From Rachicladosporium sp. CCFEE 5018 (taxonomy: Eukaryota > Ascomycota > Dothideomycetes > Cladosporiales > Cladosporiaceae): a stretch of 64,000 bases of DNA. A model generated the notes under the pieces. That model saw nothing but the letters and a program-made list of their open reading frames with translations, was not told the DNA's origin and did not search any database. This document shows positions 19,913 through 30,016 of the stretch, in pieces (the stretch's first letter is position 1; every line of letters starts with the position of its first letter). Location of the stretch: contig KZ111165.1 of assembly GCA_002077045.2 (NCBI GenBank), forward strand, positions 299,070 to 363,069, in the 5' to 3' direction. The position numbers were made by a program, and so were the translations under genes.

Positions 19913-22711
19913 ATGTCAACCGACTCCCTCTCCCCCGCCGGCAGCTCGGTATACTCCAGCGGCACCCTCACAGTCGGCGACGGCACCTGGGACAGCTCAC
20001 GGAATGATTTCCTCCTTCCCAACCTCGTGGGCCTGAACTTCGCCACGATGCAGTACAACGGCATGGGCAACCGCTTCCGCGACTTACCCCAGTACCACAC
20101 CCTCATCCGCGGTCATGCGATCCTCGCAGCGATTGTATTCTTGGGCTTGGTACCACTGGCGATCTTCATTGCGAAGTTCGGGCCTAGGAAGCATCTGAGT
20201 TTTAGGCTGCATGTGTATATTCAGATCGTGGTGGTGCTGCTTACGACAGTGGTGTTGGTGCTGGGGTGGTTTGCCGTGGGGCCAGAGAGATCATTGACGA
20301 ACCCACATCATGGAATTGGAGTTGCGATATATACACTGGTGCTGGTACAGTTTCTGTATGGCTGGTGGATGTATGGGAGAGAAAGAAAGAGGGACGCTCC
20401 ACCACGGGGGTTGCCGAAGAAGGTGTGGGTGCACAGAATCTTCGGCAGGAGCATTGCGATACTGGCGATTGTGCAGATTGCACTAGGTTTGACGCTGTAT
20501 GGGAGCCCAAAGGTGCTGTTCATATTGTATGCGCTGTATGGCTTTCTGCTGTTGATAACGTATCTGGTACTGGACTACAGGCATAAGCAGGGACTGGCTG
20601 TGTTTGGCGGGCAGGGGAGCGATGGAGGGTCATACACCGACTACAACGGGAGCTACTTGTCTGGCTCAAGAACGGACTTCACGCAAGACGATCGGCGAAG
20701 ACCGCAGCGGGAAGAAAAGAAGAGCCATTGGGGTCGGAATTTGCTCGCAGCAGGAGGCGCACTGGGCGCGTATGAGGCTTGGAAGCATAGACGAGGGAAC
20801 CAGCGGGAAGAGCGCGGTGATCGGAGAGTGGACAACGAGTCGCAATACGATGAGAACAGGATGCCTGCACCCGATATTGCGAGGCATCGCTCGTCAAGTC
20901 GACCACCGGTCGATGCGAGCGCTATGACACCTGTGCGATCCGGCTCGCGGCGACGACCGGACGACAGCAGACTATCACCTGAGTCCTGGGAAGACGAGAA
21001 GTACAGTGCGTCACCTCCACGGAATACATGGCGAAATCGAGTTCTGGGAGTTGGCGCAGGCGTGGGTGCAGGCGCTCTGCTCGGACGTGTGCTCGGCCGG
21101 AAACGACGGGACGAGGAGTATGTGGAGCGCACAGAATACAGACCACCCCTTGGTGGGAACCAGAACATGGTGAGCAGGACTGATATTAGTCGAGTGCAGA
21201 ATGGTGAGGCGCCGTTCTCGCCGGGCGATCAGATGCGAAGTCACGGACCAATGACAGAAGGTGGCGCTATGATGCCTCCAGTGACAGGCCCACCAGCTTC
21301 TGGCTTCACGCCAAGTCGACCATCGAGACTTGGACGGCAAAGTACAGACATGTACTCGTACGACAGTAGAGACAGCGTCGAGGAGTCGAGGCTCGAGGGC
21401 GATCGACCACATACCTTGAGGAATAGCATTGCGACATTTGGTGCACTCGCTGGGTTCCGAGAGTGGAACAAGGCACGAAAGCAACGCAATGACAATCAGC
21501 GAATCGACGGCCGAAGGCGACAGGAGATGGAGGAGGCTGATGGTTACAACAGACGCAATTCGATGAACTATCCGCGGCGGCAGGATGGCCGGCGACCTAG
21601 TGTGTCCGAGACTGTCTTGACAGGTGCTACGCAAGACGCTGGTCGGGGAAGCAATCCTGAATTGTCGAGAACGCGGTTCAACGGAGTGAACACCAACGCG
21701 CCGCCTCTTCCACCTGGAGCAGGTTTGGTACCGCCAATGGGGATGGTCTCGACGAACAGCAGGCACGATGTCACGGAACAGGGCTATGTCCTGCCTCCTC
21801 CACCGCCTGGACCTCCTCCCAGTGGCATCCGACCAGGCGCGTATGCACCGCCAATCCCAGGCTCAGCATACATGCCAACAGGCGCCGTGGAGCCGGACCC
21901 ATCAAGACTAGTCCAGCAGAACACCCTCGCAAACGAAGGCAGCGCATACGGCCGGACAGTCACGACTGATCCTACCGTGACTTCAGGACCTAGCACTGGC
22001 GCGTCAACGCTCATGACCTCAGGCCAACGCACGAACTCCCAGTCACCCTCCCGCTATCACTCAAGAGACGACTCGCGGAACCGCATGCGCCCGCCCGAAC
22101 AAGGCACATTCAGCCGCACCTCCGTCTCGCAACTCGGCAGCTCCGCGGCGCCCACATCGCCTGTGCGCGTACACGTGCAAATGCGCGACGACGCAGTAAC
22201 CTTTCAGCGTCTGCCAGACGACACGTCCAGCGCCGCAGCTGCTGCTCGCCGACAAGAACGTCGCAACTCCCGCCGTCGCCGCACATCCTCCGTCTCCTCT
22301 GGCCTCGAATCCGACGCACCACCTGGCAGCAATAGACGCTACCGCCGCAATGGCGCCGGGCCCGTACGCCCCTCATCCCAACAGCCCATCACCAATGTCC
22401 CTCCACCTCCAGCAATGAGCAGCGTCGCTGGCTCCAACCGCCCACCCTCAGAACTAAACCTCCCTCCCCCTCCCCGCGTGCCTACTCACTCCGAGAGTCC
22501 GCAGAGTCTGGGTATGAGCCCTCCTGGTGCGAGACCGCCTGTGCCTATGGCTGGGAGTGGGTTGAGTAATGCTGTGGGGAGTCCGCCGGGTGGGGCTTAT
22601 GGGACTGATGCGGGGACTGGGACGGATTTAAGCGCTTTTGCTGATAATCGGAAACGGAGGCGGGCGGAGAGGGCGAGGAGGCAGGCGGGGCAGAGGGTGG
22701 AATTTGAGTGA
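19913..22711 (+). CDS. Cytochrome b561-like membrane protein with long disordered tail, copy A
   Basis: A single 932-residue exon, ATG in a GCCGCCATG context. Residues 60-225 hold about five to six membrane helices with four well-placed histidines: H68 (RGHAILA), H100 (FRLHVYI), H132/133 (NPHHGIG) and H174 (VWVHRIF), the pattern of di-haem b561 proteins that move electrons across membranes with ascorbate or similar donors. The remaining ~700 residues are Arg/Ser/Pro-rich and disordered, but include three Gly/Ala-rich patches: LLAAGGALGAYEAW near 282, VLGVGAGVGAGALLG near 376 and IATFGALAGF near 508. These look like glycine zippers and could associate with membranes. The tail carries poly-Pro stretches. 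The physiological substrate is unknown. Confidence 0.82.
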   Translation: MSTDSLSPAGSSVYSSGTLTVGDGTWDSSRNDFLLPNLVGLNFATMQYNGMGNRFRDLPQYHTLIRGHAILAAIVFLGLVPLAIFIAKFGPRKHLSFRLHVYIQIVVVLLTTVVLVLGWFAVGPERSLTNPHHGIGVAIYTLVLVQFLYGWWMYGRERKRDAPPRGLPKKVWVHRIFGRSIAILAIVQIALGLTLYGSPKVLFILYALYGFLLLITYLVLDYRHKQGLAVFGGQGSDGGSYTDYNGSYLSGSRTDFTQDDRRRPQREEKKSHWGRNLLAAGGALGAYEAWKHRRGNQREERGDRRVDNESQYDENRMPAPDIARHRSSSRPPVDASAMTPVRSGSRRRPDDSRLSPESWEDEKYSASPPRNTWRNRVLGVGAGVGAGALLGRVLGRKRRDEEYVERTEYRPPLGGNQNMVSRTDISRVQNGEAPFSPGDQMRSHGPMTEGGAMMPPVTGPPASGFTPSRPSRLGRQSTDMYSYDSRDSVEESRLEGDRPHTLRNSIATFGALAGFREWNKARKQRNDNQRIDGRRRQEMEEADGYNRRNSMNYPRRQDGRRPSVSETVLTGATQDAGRGSNPELSRTRFNGVNTNAPPLPPGAGLVPPMGMVSTNSRHDVTEQGYVLPPPPPGPPPSGIRPGAYAPPIPGSAYMPTGAVEPDPSRLVQQNTLANEGSAYGRTVTTDPTVTSGPSTGASTLMTSGQRTNSQSPSRYHSRDDSRNRMRPPEQGTFSRTSVSQLGSSAAPTSPVRVHVQMRDDAVTFQRLPDDTSSAAAAARRQERRNSRRRRTSSVSSGLESDAPPGSNRRYRRNGAGPVRPSSQQPITNVPPPPAMSSVAGSNRPPSELNLPPPPRVPTHSESPQSLGMSPPGARPPVPMAGSGLSNAVGSPPGGAYGTDAGTGTDLSAFADNRKRRRAERARRQAGQRVEFE

Positions 22712-23070
22712 TGATTTGTATTGGTTTGCGGTGTTTGACGGGGAGGTGCATTGGAAAAGGGTTGAGCGAGATCACTTGATTACGAGTACCCTGGGTAGAC
22801 CGAGGTTTGCCTTGCAGATACCCGCCCGATACGATAGATATGACTATAGCACTCGCTCTTCTACGCTCTCCTGTGAACTGTACACCGTGATTAACAGCTT
22901 GCGATGTACATATCAGTCGTTAGTCATTGCTGTTATCTCCATGGAGAAACGTCACGTGATGAGAACCGGCGACTCTCGGGCCGAACCCAAGTTACCTCTA
23001 CACTCTCCTTCCTCGAACATTGGAGCTTCGAGAGCCATTGGAATCCACACTTACCACCGCTACACCTACG
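22712..23070. other. Intergenic
   Basis: About 360 bases between plus-strand genes. More diverged from copy B (46069-46434) than the surrounding coding exons. Nothing else seen. Confidence 0.4.
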
Positions 23071-23901
23071 ATGAATTCCCTCCGAATCGCCCGCGCGGCT
23101 GCGAAAGCCACTGGAGCTGTGCGCACGCTGCAACGGAGAGGCTACGCGGATGTCGCACCGGACAAGATTCGGTTGAGTTTGGCGCTGCCGCATCAGGTAT
23201 GTTATGCCCTCCCCTAAGGCCCTAAGGAGGTGTGTAGAAAGAGAGATGAGCATGATGGAGCACTGGAGATGTGGGAGGAGTAGGGATGGTAAAGGGAAGG
23301 GTGTGGAGAGTAAAGTGCTAACATGATGGTTTGCAGGCTATCTACAAGTCGCAGGATGTGTACGTTCACCATCGATGAGACCGCGCAGACAAGACGCGAT
23401 CGAAAGAGTAGCAAGGCCTAATGATACTGCAGCGTACAAGTCAACCTCCCCGCCGAGTCCGGCGAGATGGGTATCCTAGCCCAGCACGTCCCGTCCATCG
23501 AGCAGCTCAAGCCTGGCCTCGTGGAGATCATTGAGGAGGCTGGTGGAAGCAAGCAGTTCTTCCGTGCGTCAACGACATACTCCATGGCTGACTGGAGACA
23601 CCGCGGCTGACATTAAGTGTAGTGTCCGGCGGTTTCGCAACCGTGCAACCCGGCTCAGTGCTCAGCATCAACGCAGTTGAGGGCTTCCCGCTCGAGACCT
23701 TCAGCACAGAGAATGTGAGGAATCAGATTACAGAGGCGCAGAAGATTGCCAGTGGGAGTGGGAGTGCGCACGATATCGCGGAGGCGCAGGTGGAACTTGA
23801 GGTGAGTGATGGATGTGCAGCTGAGATATATAGTATGGCCGAAGGATCACGCTGACATTGCCGCACAGGTTCTGGAGAGCTTGCAAGCGGCCCTGAAGTA
23901 G
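23071..23901 (+). CDS. ATP16: Mitochondrial ATP synthase F1 delta subunit, copy A
   Basis: Five exons: 23071-23196, 23337-23359, 23433-23563, 23623-23801 and 23869-23901, giving 163 residues. All introns have GT-AG ends, and the same phases work in copy B. The first ~25 residues (MNSLRIARAAAKATGAVRTL) are a mitochondrial presequence. Mature motifs are QVNLPAESGEMGILAQHVPS, VSGGFATVQPGS and a C-terminal helical hairpin ending VLESLQAALK. The protein is the homolog of bacterial epsilon, part of the central stalk rotor of F1Fo ATP synthase in the inner membrane. Exon 2 is only 23 bases. Introns differ between copies while the exons are nearly the same, as expected for a constrained gene. Confidence 0.95.
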
Positions 23902-24320
23902 GCATTCTGATTATGCATACATGTAGTCGCGCGACGTAGATCCGAAGTGTACCATACCTTCCAAGACCGAGCTTAAGATCGATAATACCTTCCGCTCTCC
24001 AAGAATGGTACTCTTCCGCCTGTGACTGCTTCGCGGAGCCTTAAGGTAGTACTTGCTCTTCGAACTTGTTGACCATACGTGTAGACCTCAGTCCCCGAAC
24101 GAGAAGACCTTCAATGCGCAAAGTCGCAACGCGGCGAATCTCCCAACCTCTTTATAACCTCTTCATTCATTCATTCCGACATATTGACAAGCCTAGGCAC
24201 GCCATGCGCACGGTCTGTGTCGCTCAATGCGGTCCAGCTGCCGGCAGCCGCCCACACTGAGTGCACGCCGGACGTCGCCAAGAGTCGACGAGTTCGAGCG
24301 CTTCATTGAACCGCGGCGCG
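23902..24320. other. Intergenic
   Basis: About 420 bases, nearly identical to 47267-47685. It includes a TATAA-like stretch near 24151 and a run of TTCATTCATTC. Probably the promoter of the gene cut by the gap. Confidence 0.4.
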
Positions 24321-24603
24321 ATGGCAGAGCCCGACACCTTCGGCCAGAGACTTGTACGAGGACACTCACCACCAGTCACTGCACACGACTAACTCCGTCC
24401 CCTCAGCGCGCCAAACTCTCCCGCCTCACCCTAGCCACAAAGAAGTCCCGCAAGCTCCTCCGCAAAGAACCCTCAACCTCAAGCATCACCCCCTCCTCAA
24501 CAACATCCACAACCCGCGGCTCCTCCCCCTCCTCAGACGAGAACACAACGCCTCGCCAACCCCTCTCCCGCCAGCCCTCAGACGTCTCCTGGCGCTCCAA
24601 CCT
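24321..24603 (+). CDS. Ser/Pro-rich protein, 5' fragment cut by the assembly gap, copy A
   Basis: Exon 1 24321-24353 (MAEPDTFGQRL), intron 24354-24406 with CTAAC branch, exon 2 from 24407 running open into the N gap. About 76 residues are visible, ending SDVSWRSNL. It is the same 5' end as the gene at 47686 in copy B, with one visible base difference in the last several hundred bases. The truncation is made by the contig end, so it should not be read as a biological break. Confidence 0.75.
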
Positions 24604-24703
24604 NNNNNNNNNNNNNNNNNNNNNNNNNNNNNNNNNNNNNNNNNNNNNNNNNNNNNNNNNNNNNNNNNNNNNNNNNNNNNNNNNNNNNNNNNNNNNNNNN
24701 NNN
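24604..24703. other. Assembly gap of exactly 100 N
   Basis: A run of exactly 100 N, the usual placeholder for a gap of unknown size. It sits precisely where copy A ends and copy B starts, cutting one gene on each side. Confidence 0.99.
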
Positions 24704-25210
24704 CCAACGGAGCTAGTAGCCGACCTGCAAAGCCTCGCGCGCATTCATCGGGATGTTGAAGCTCTCCTGTCAACACGGTATGCCGATCTAGTAGCGCAAT
24801 TCGAAACTTGGCTGGAAGACGCCATGGCCGTATCTGAAGTCAGTCATGACAACGGCCGCGAATTCGTAGACCCGCTACCAAGGGAGTGGAAGGACGCGTA
24901 CACCTCTATCGCCCTACAGGTTCGGGCTTTGCAAAGAGGACTGGCGACTTTGCCACCTGCTCCATCTGTGCCTGAGGATGGCGAAGGGGAGGTCGTGACC
25001 GGACTACATCGCTTGCTCGAGACGTGTCATAAGCTCGTTAGTGAAACGCTGAAGGAAATGGAGATCATGCGTGGCATAGAGGCGAAGGTGCTTGAGGGCG
25101 AGGAGAGGCGGGTGCAAAGCATGGTTGGAAGCTTGCGGCTCGGGGATGTTGAGAAGTTAGGTGGCAAGGAGGAGGTCTGGCGTCCTGCATGGGAGGTAGA
25201 AGGAGCCTGA
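24704..25210 (+). CDS. Helical (possible augmin-like) protein, 3' fragment after the gap, copy B
   Basis: Begins in frame at the first base after the gap (PTELVADLQSLARIH) and ends at 25210, 168 residues. It matches 3289-3765 with a handful of substitutions. Fourteen extra bases at about 25179-25192 shift the end so that the protein finishes ...EEVWRPAWEVEGA instead of ...EEV. The 5' part is missing only because the contig starts here. Confidence 0.75.
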   Translation, partial: PTELVADLQSLARIHRDVEALLSTRYADLVAQFETWLEDAMAVSEVSHDNGREFVDPLPREWKDAYTSIALQVRALQRGLATLPPAPSVPEDGEGEVVTGLHRLLETCHKLVSETLKEMEIMRGIEAKVLEGEERRVQSMVGSLRLGDVEKLGGKEEVWRPAWEVEGA

Positions 25211-25460
25211 CTTTGGTAAAGTCGCGAGTGTATGAACACATCACGTCACGCACCTTCAGGCTGGATCGGATAACAATGATTCAGAGGATGTGAGTGTCTA
25301 GGTATCACAGATACCATCATATTCCTGCGTGAAGTATACGACCTACATACACTATCGCTCAAAACTAACATCATTTCCCAAATGCAAGACCCACCTCCCC
25401 TTCTTCGTATGTTCCAATAAGACCATCCCAGCCTGTGCATCCATGTGCTCATCAATGTTC

Positions 25461-27239
25461 TCAAAGAAACAGCGCAACATGCGACTGTAACCTCTCAATC
25501 TCCCTCTCCGCCCTCGCCCGCCTCTCGTCCCCGCTAAGCTCTTTGCTGATGCCCGTTCCCCGTACAAGTACCGGCCGCTTCCGACTCATGATCGAGAAGC
25601 CCTTCGCCGACTCCATAACCCCCTCCCCAGCTTGCTCGAGCGGCGTTATAATATCCTCCTCTCCACTCAGCCAGCCCTCTCTCGAACTTCCCGGTGTATC
25701 CAGCACAGTGCGCGAGGAGTCAGAGTTGCTGCTCTGCCTCGTCAAGCGCTCCAGCCCCCTTCGATCGTCTTCCGGCTCTTCTTCGACTTCCTCAGCCTGC
25801 CGATCCAGTAGCTCGACGCGCTCGGCAATGACTTCTGCGGGCGCATGGTAGAGCGTGTAGCTCGGTGGCTGCAGAACCCACGGCTCCAGCTCGCCTCTCC
25901 GCCAGTTGATCACACAGCGCGTTCCGTTGTGCTGCATCATCACATCACTCGCTCTTATGGCGTTTGCGGGTAGGAGAGGCAGACAGCGGCGGGTGTAGCG
26001 GAGGGCTTGGGAGGCGGAGGTAGGGTGGTGGGGATGCCACTTGCCATCGTTGGAGTCGGGTGAGAGGGACGCGGGTGTGGGTACTGATGGCGTGGAGACT
26101 GAGGAAGTGGAGCGTGAGGGCGTTGGTCGAGCAGTCTGTGGAGTGGAGTGGGTCTCGCGAAGAGTGGAGAAATCGATGTCGTCTTCTTCGCGGGTTGGCG
26201 AGGGCGGTAGTGGTGTTGGGTGGGAAACAGTTTGCGCGGCGGAGGTGGCGATCTGCGCTTCAGGCTCTGTTCCGTTCTCAGCAAATCCAGGGTACATCTC
26301 CCTCAGTATCCTCTCTTGCTCTGCCACAGCCGCTGCATCCGCCTCGCCCGTTCCAGTGAAGACCGCCCTGTGTCTCCTTCGCCGTCGCGGTACGGTGCAC
26401 TGTCGTGGTATACTCCGCTCGTCAATCTGCGGCGCGATGTCGATGCCGGCGCTGATCGCACTCACAACATCGATGATTTTCGCCTCGCTCGGGTCCGCGA
26501 ACAAGAGTTGCTCGGCTTCCACCCTTAGGCGGAAGATCGTCTGTTTCTCCGCCTTGAACAGCGATGCATCCTTCTTCCAGGCTTGCTGACGGAGTGGCGC
26601 AGGAATTAGATGAGCTAGTCTGGTCTGCGGCACGAGCACAGTGTGCGTGGCGTCTGTCGCTAAGCCGATCTCCGCATGTTGCAGAGTGTAAGATATGATG
26701 AGCTTGCCGGCTCCGGAGTCTTTGGCGCGGTGAAGAGACAAGAGCGTGCCCTGGAGAATGAGGTATACTTCTCGCCATTGCGATTCAAAGACTGTGGCTG
26801 ACTCGAGTGGATTGAGAGACTCGATGTTCATGAGCAGGCGAGCTTGGTGAGAGACAGTGCAACTGTATGTTGGAAGCACATCGCTACATGGTCGACCCAC
26901 AGCAGGCAGGAGATATCGCATGGCGGTGGCATAATTTGGTGGATCATCTGTCGCAGCTGTGCAGACCGTCTGGAAAGAGTTGTAGTGGCTCTGCGCTCGC
27001 CGTGAGCCGCGATCCTCTGATGAGCTCGTCATACCATTCACGTTAGCCGGCCGTCGCGGAGGAGCAGGTTGGTCCAGCCAGCCTTCCACACCCAGCAATG
27101 ATACAGCCAGAGGCGTGAGTATCGGTCCTTGGGCTGTAGGTGATGCCGTGGGTCTAGCAGGTGCCGTCTGGGATCGATGGAATCGAATCCTGCGTTGTCG
27201 CTGGGGAGGAGCCGCTTGTTGCGCTCCGTCGGTCGCCAT
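25461..27239 (-). CDS. PH-domain protein, copy B
   Basis: 592 residues, single exon, ATG start. The PH region (about 130-268) is almost unchanged from copy A, with T-to-A and P-to-A in the HRxKDSG loop. The Pro-rich linker after the basic RRRRRH run differs most, including a 2-residue length change. Same convergent arrangement with the helical-protein gene to its left. Confidence 0.8.
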   Translation of the reverse strand: MATDGAQQAAPPQRQRRIRFHRSQTAPARPTASPTAQGPILTPLAVSLLGVEGWLDQPAPPRRPANVNGMTSSSEDRGSRRAQSHYNSFQTVCTAATDDPPNYATAMRYLLPAVGRPCSDVLPTYSCTVSHQARLLMNIESLNPLESATVFESQWREVYLILQGTLLSLHRAKDSGAGKLIISYTLQHAEIGLATDATHTVLVPQTRLAHLIPAPLRQQAWKKDASLFKAEKQTIFRLRVEAEQLLFADPSEAKIIDVVSAISAGIDIAPQIDERSIPRQCTVPRRRRRHRAVFTGTGEADAAAVAEQERILREMYPGFAENGTEPEAQIATSAAQTVSHPTPLPPSPTREEDDIDFSTLRETHSTPQTARPTPSRSTSSVSTPSVPTPASLSPDSNDGKWHPHHPTSASQALRYTRRCLPLLPANAIRASDVMMQHNGTRCVINWRRGELEPWVLQPPSYTLYHAPAEVIAERVELLDRQAEEVEEEPEDDRRGLERLTRQSSNSDSSRTVLDTPGSSREGWLSGEEDIITPLEQAGEGVMESAKGFSIMSRKRPVLVRGTGISKELSGDERRARAEREIERLQSHVALFL

Positions 27240-28254
27240 GTTGGCCGGATCGCGCGGTCAAGTAATAAGTAGACTGGATCAGCGTCCAGCTGGCTCGCAG
27301 TGGTGAATGACAGGATATCAGCTGATGTACGCCGTGGCCTAACGTGGCGTGAGATCCGTTTGCTCGCCGACTCCGAAGCTACCCGTGATCAACTACACGC
27401 GCATTGCTTAAGGCAAATGACAGGAAACAGTCAATACAAGAGATACAAAATAGTCCCGGTCCCGTGAATGTAGATCCGCAATTGAATTCAGCTCCAGCCC
27501 AGATGAGCAAGGTCTTGATGAATGCGCGGCCCTACAGCGGGGAGGCGTTGTACACAAGTCCGAAGAGGTGCGTGATAGTATTCCAGATGCGGTCTCAATG
27601 TTCGTGCATGATGTACCGCGGTACCGGTCTTGGGTGCAGTACAGTAGCGGGGCCAGAGGGAAGTTTGAGCAAAGAGGAGTGAGTTAAGTCAACAACAGTG
27701 TATGCTGTTATCCGGAACGTAGCAGAAGATGTCGGACAGCACAGTGGAATGTCTGACACCTGTGAACACAGAAGTTCAGCCTCACGTCTCATCCATACCG
27801 GAGTAGGAGGGAGATCGATCCAGCCCTGGGCGGGCCCAGACTCTTGCGGGTCTTGCCAAGCGTTATCTGTGCAGGATGCTAGCGGATAATCATAGCGAAA
27901 CGCCACGAGGTCAAATGCGGAGGCTCGACCGGGGCGTTGTTGTGATCACATGCTCGGGCTGATTGCTACAGATGATCGATGGAGCGCACAGAACGCCTCC
28001 GCATGACGACCACCAGCACTCGCGGATTAGACGACACCGTGGAATGCTTCTCGACATGGTTTGAGAAGGAAGCTTACTGTGCGGCATCTTCAGCCCTGCG
28101 GGCTCGTCATGCACGGGCATGCAATTCATCTACTGTATCGAAAAGCGCGGCTCCCCGGCCCTCTTCGCCATCATCCAGACATGAGGCATGATCTCGCATC
28201 CTTTCGAGGAGACATCTACAATCGTGACCGAACGCCGTTTTCGATTTCAAAGAC
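27240..28254. other. Intergenic ~1 kb
   Basis: Counterpart of 5803-6816, with several small insertions and deletions. The frame that is open as RIWNTITHLFGLVYNASPL in copy A meets a TAG here, which argues against a continuous gene, though the change also keeps a splice-acceptor-like YAG. Confidence 0.4.
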
Positions 28255-30016
28255 CTACCCATCACCTGCAGCACCGGTCCTGCGCCGTCTCGCCTTCCCG
28301 TTACCATCAGCTCGCTTCTCCAGCACTCCTCTGAGCCGCAGGTCGTCGGATTGCTTGTCACTGTGATGTACCTTGACGTGCCTAATCGATTATCATGTCA
28401 GCTATGCACTCGGTACCGAGCGAAGCGGAACGACTTACCTCTGCAGATTGTCCGGTCGTGGGTACTTGTGCTCTCGGTCCGTGCAGAATGGACACACATA
28501 GCCGGGGCTCTCGTGAACAAGACGATGCCGGATCATCTCGTTCTTGCGCTTGAAGCCTTTGCCTCCTGCAGCGCGTACGCAGCCCTCGACTGGGCAGTAA
28601 TGCGGTCGCGATGGACTGTGAACGTGTTTGTGGGATCTGGCATTGAGTCAATATAGCACAATACAGTAGAGATAGAGGTGACACTCACGTGAGTAAGTAC
28701 TGTGTCTGGAACGGAGCGGCTGTGCAGCCGACCTCATCGCAAGTGTATGGTCCGTAGAGCAGATGAAGAGGTGGAGGGGCCATGCCCGCTGGGAGTGGCA
28801 GCATGGTGGCTACAGCAGGCGGTCGCGGAGTCCCATCTGGAAGTTGCGCTTGATCAATCGGGGTAGTGTTTGCAGTGCTGTAGCCATCCGTGCTGGAGCC
28901 GGCATAGCCATTGTGACTTTCGCCACTTGAAGAAGCAGACGGTAGCATAGGTACAGGAGGTAGTCCATCCTGCGCGCCCGAGGGTCGACGTTGCGAGAAA
29001 GGACTGAAGTGCGGCGTATGAGCGTACAACTGAGGCGAACCGTATGGATGGGGGCTTTCTCCGATCGTGCTCGCGCCCACCGTGTTCGTTGGCGAGCGCG
29101 CGGTGAAGTTCGGCGTATAGTACGGAGCGGGGGAGGGGTGGGCGTGTGGTGGGTATTGCTGATGGTGAGAGAGAATCGGGGACATGGGAGAAGTCACTGA
29201 TCCGAACGATTGACTGTGGTGCCGTGCGTATGCCTGCTGCTGCTGTGTGCCTTCGCGCACTGCGGCCTCGGCCAGCTTTGCGAGACCCACCATTGGCACT
29301 TCTCCGAAAGTCTTCTGGAAAGATGGCAGTGTCGTGGTAGCTGACTGTGCAATAGGTGAAGTGGATTCGTGCTGTGGCGGCCCGTCCCTTAGCGCGCCTG
29401 CTGATTGTGAGTGAAGTCTCTCAAGCCTGCCATTCTGGTCGCGCTCGTCATGTGACTGAGCAGTCTCCAATTTCAGCGGCGGTGCTGAAAGCGGCTTCGC
29501 ACTGCTGGGTAATCGCGAGCCATCGCTCTGTGCTGAATCGATCCGGCTCACTTTCGTCCTCGTGGCCAAGTCGGTGCTCTGCTCGCGTTTCTCAAGCACA
29601 GGCCGGTCTGATCCAGTAGATGGGATTGGGGGTCCATCGGGAGCTGCGCCGGTCACTGCAGCATCGACAATAGCCTCTTCGCCAGACTGCTGTACGCTCA
29701 TCTCATCAGTCCGAGCAGTGCTGGCGTGAGCAGGCGGTGGCTCGTCGTCAGTGTTGATGCCAGACTCCTGTAGCGCTGGAGCGCTTACAGCTTCACCACG
29801 TTCGCCTATTCGGAACTCCAAATCAGGCCGATGCCCGTGAGGGTCGAAGAGAATATTGATATCAGGGCAGACAACGCCAGAGGCAGGTGATGGAGACTGC
29901 GGCTCTGCTGACCCCTCCACTTCCTCTCCCGCTTCGGGGATTATGGACCGTAGTATGGGCCTCAAAACTTCGTCCTTGGGGAAATAGTCCTGGTCGTCGT
30001 ACTTGTCATCAGACAT
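28255..30016 (-). CDS. C2H2 zinc-finger protein, putative transcription factor, copy B
   Basis: Three exons: 30016-28689, 28636-28439 and 28381-28255, 550 residues, same splice phases as copy A. Finger exons are nearly identical, including the second finger HYCPVEGC and the basic tail. The first ~400 residues carry many substitutions and several indels against copy A, with only islands conserved, such as PVLEKR-x-QSTDL, KVSRIDSAQSDGS, PLKLET and SSGESHNGYAGSSTDGYS. These islands may be interaction or modification sites. Confidence 0.85.

Larger units (their letters stand above)
3289..24603 (+). repeat. Copy A of a ~21-23 kb direct duplication (probable haplotype/homeolog contig overlap)
   Basis: Every gene in this block recurs in the same order and orientation in 24704-47968. 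The offset is nearly constant at about 21,415-21,431 up to the Bre4/FUSC-like gene, then about 23,357-23,365 from 6-phosphogluconolactonase onward, so a single ~1.94 kb size step explains the length difference. Base 3289 matches the first base after the N gap, and base 24603, the last before the gap, matches 47968. The duplication ends therefore coincide with the contig ends. Confidence 0.97.

Noticed and set aside
21011..21766. 251-codon minus-strand open frame in the b561-like gene (also at 44332-45123)
   Set aside because: Present in both copies only because the sense strand is conserved; no domain and no start context.
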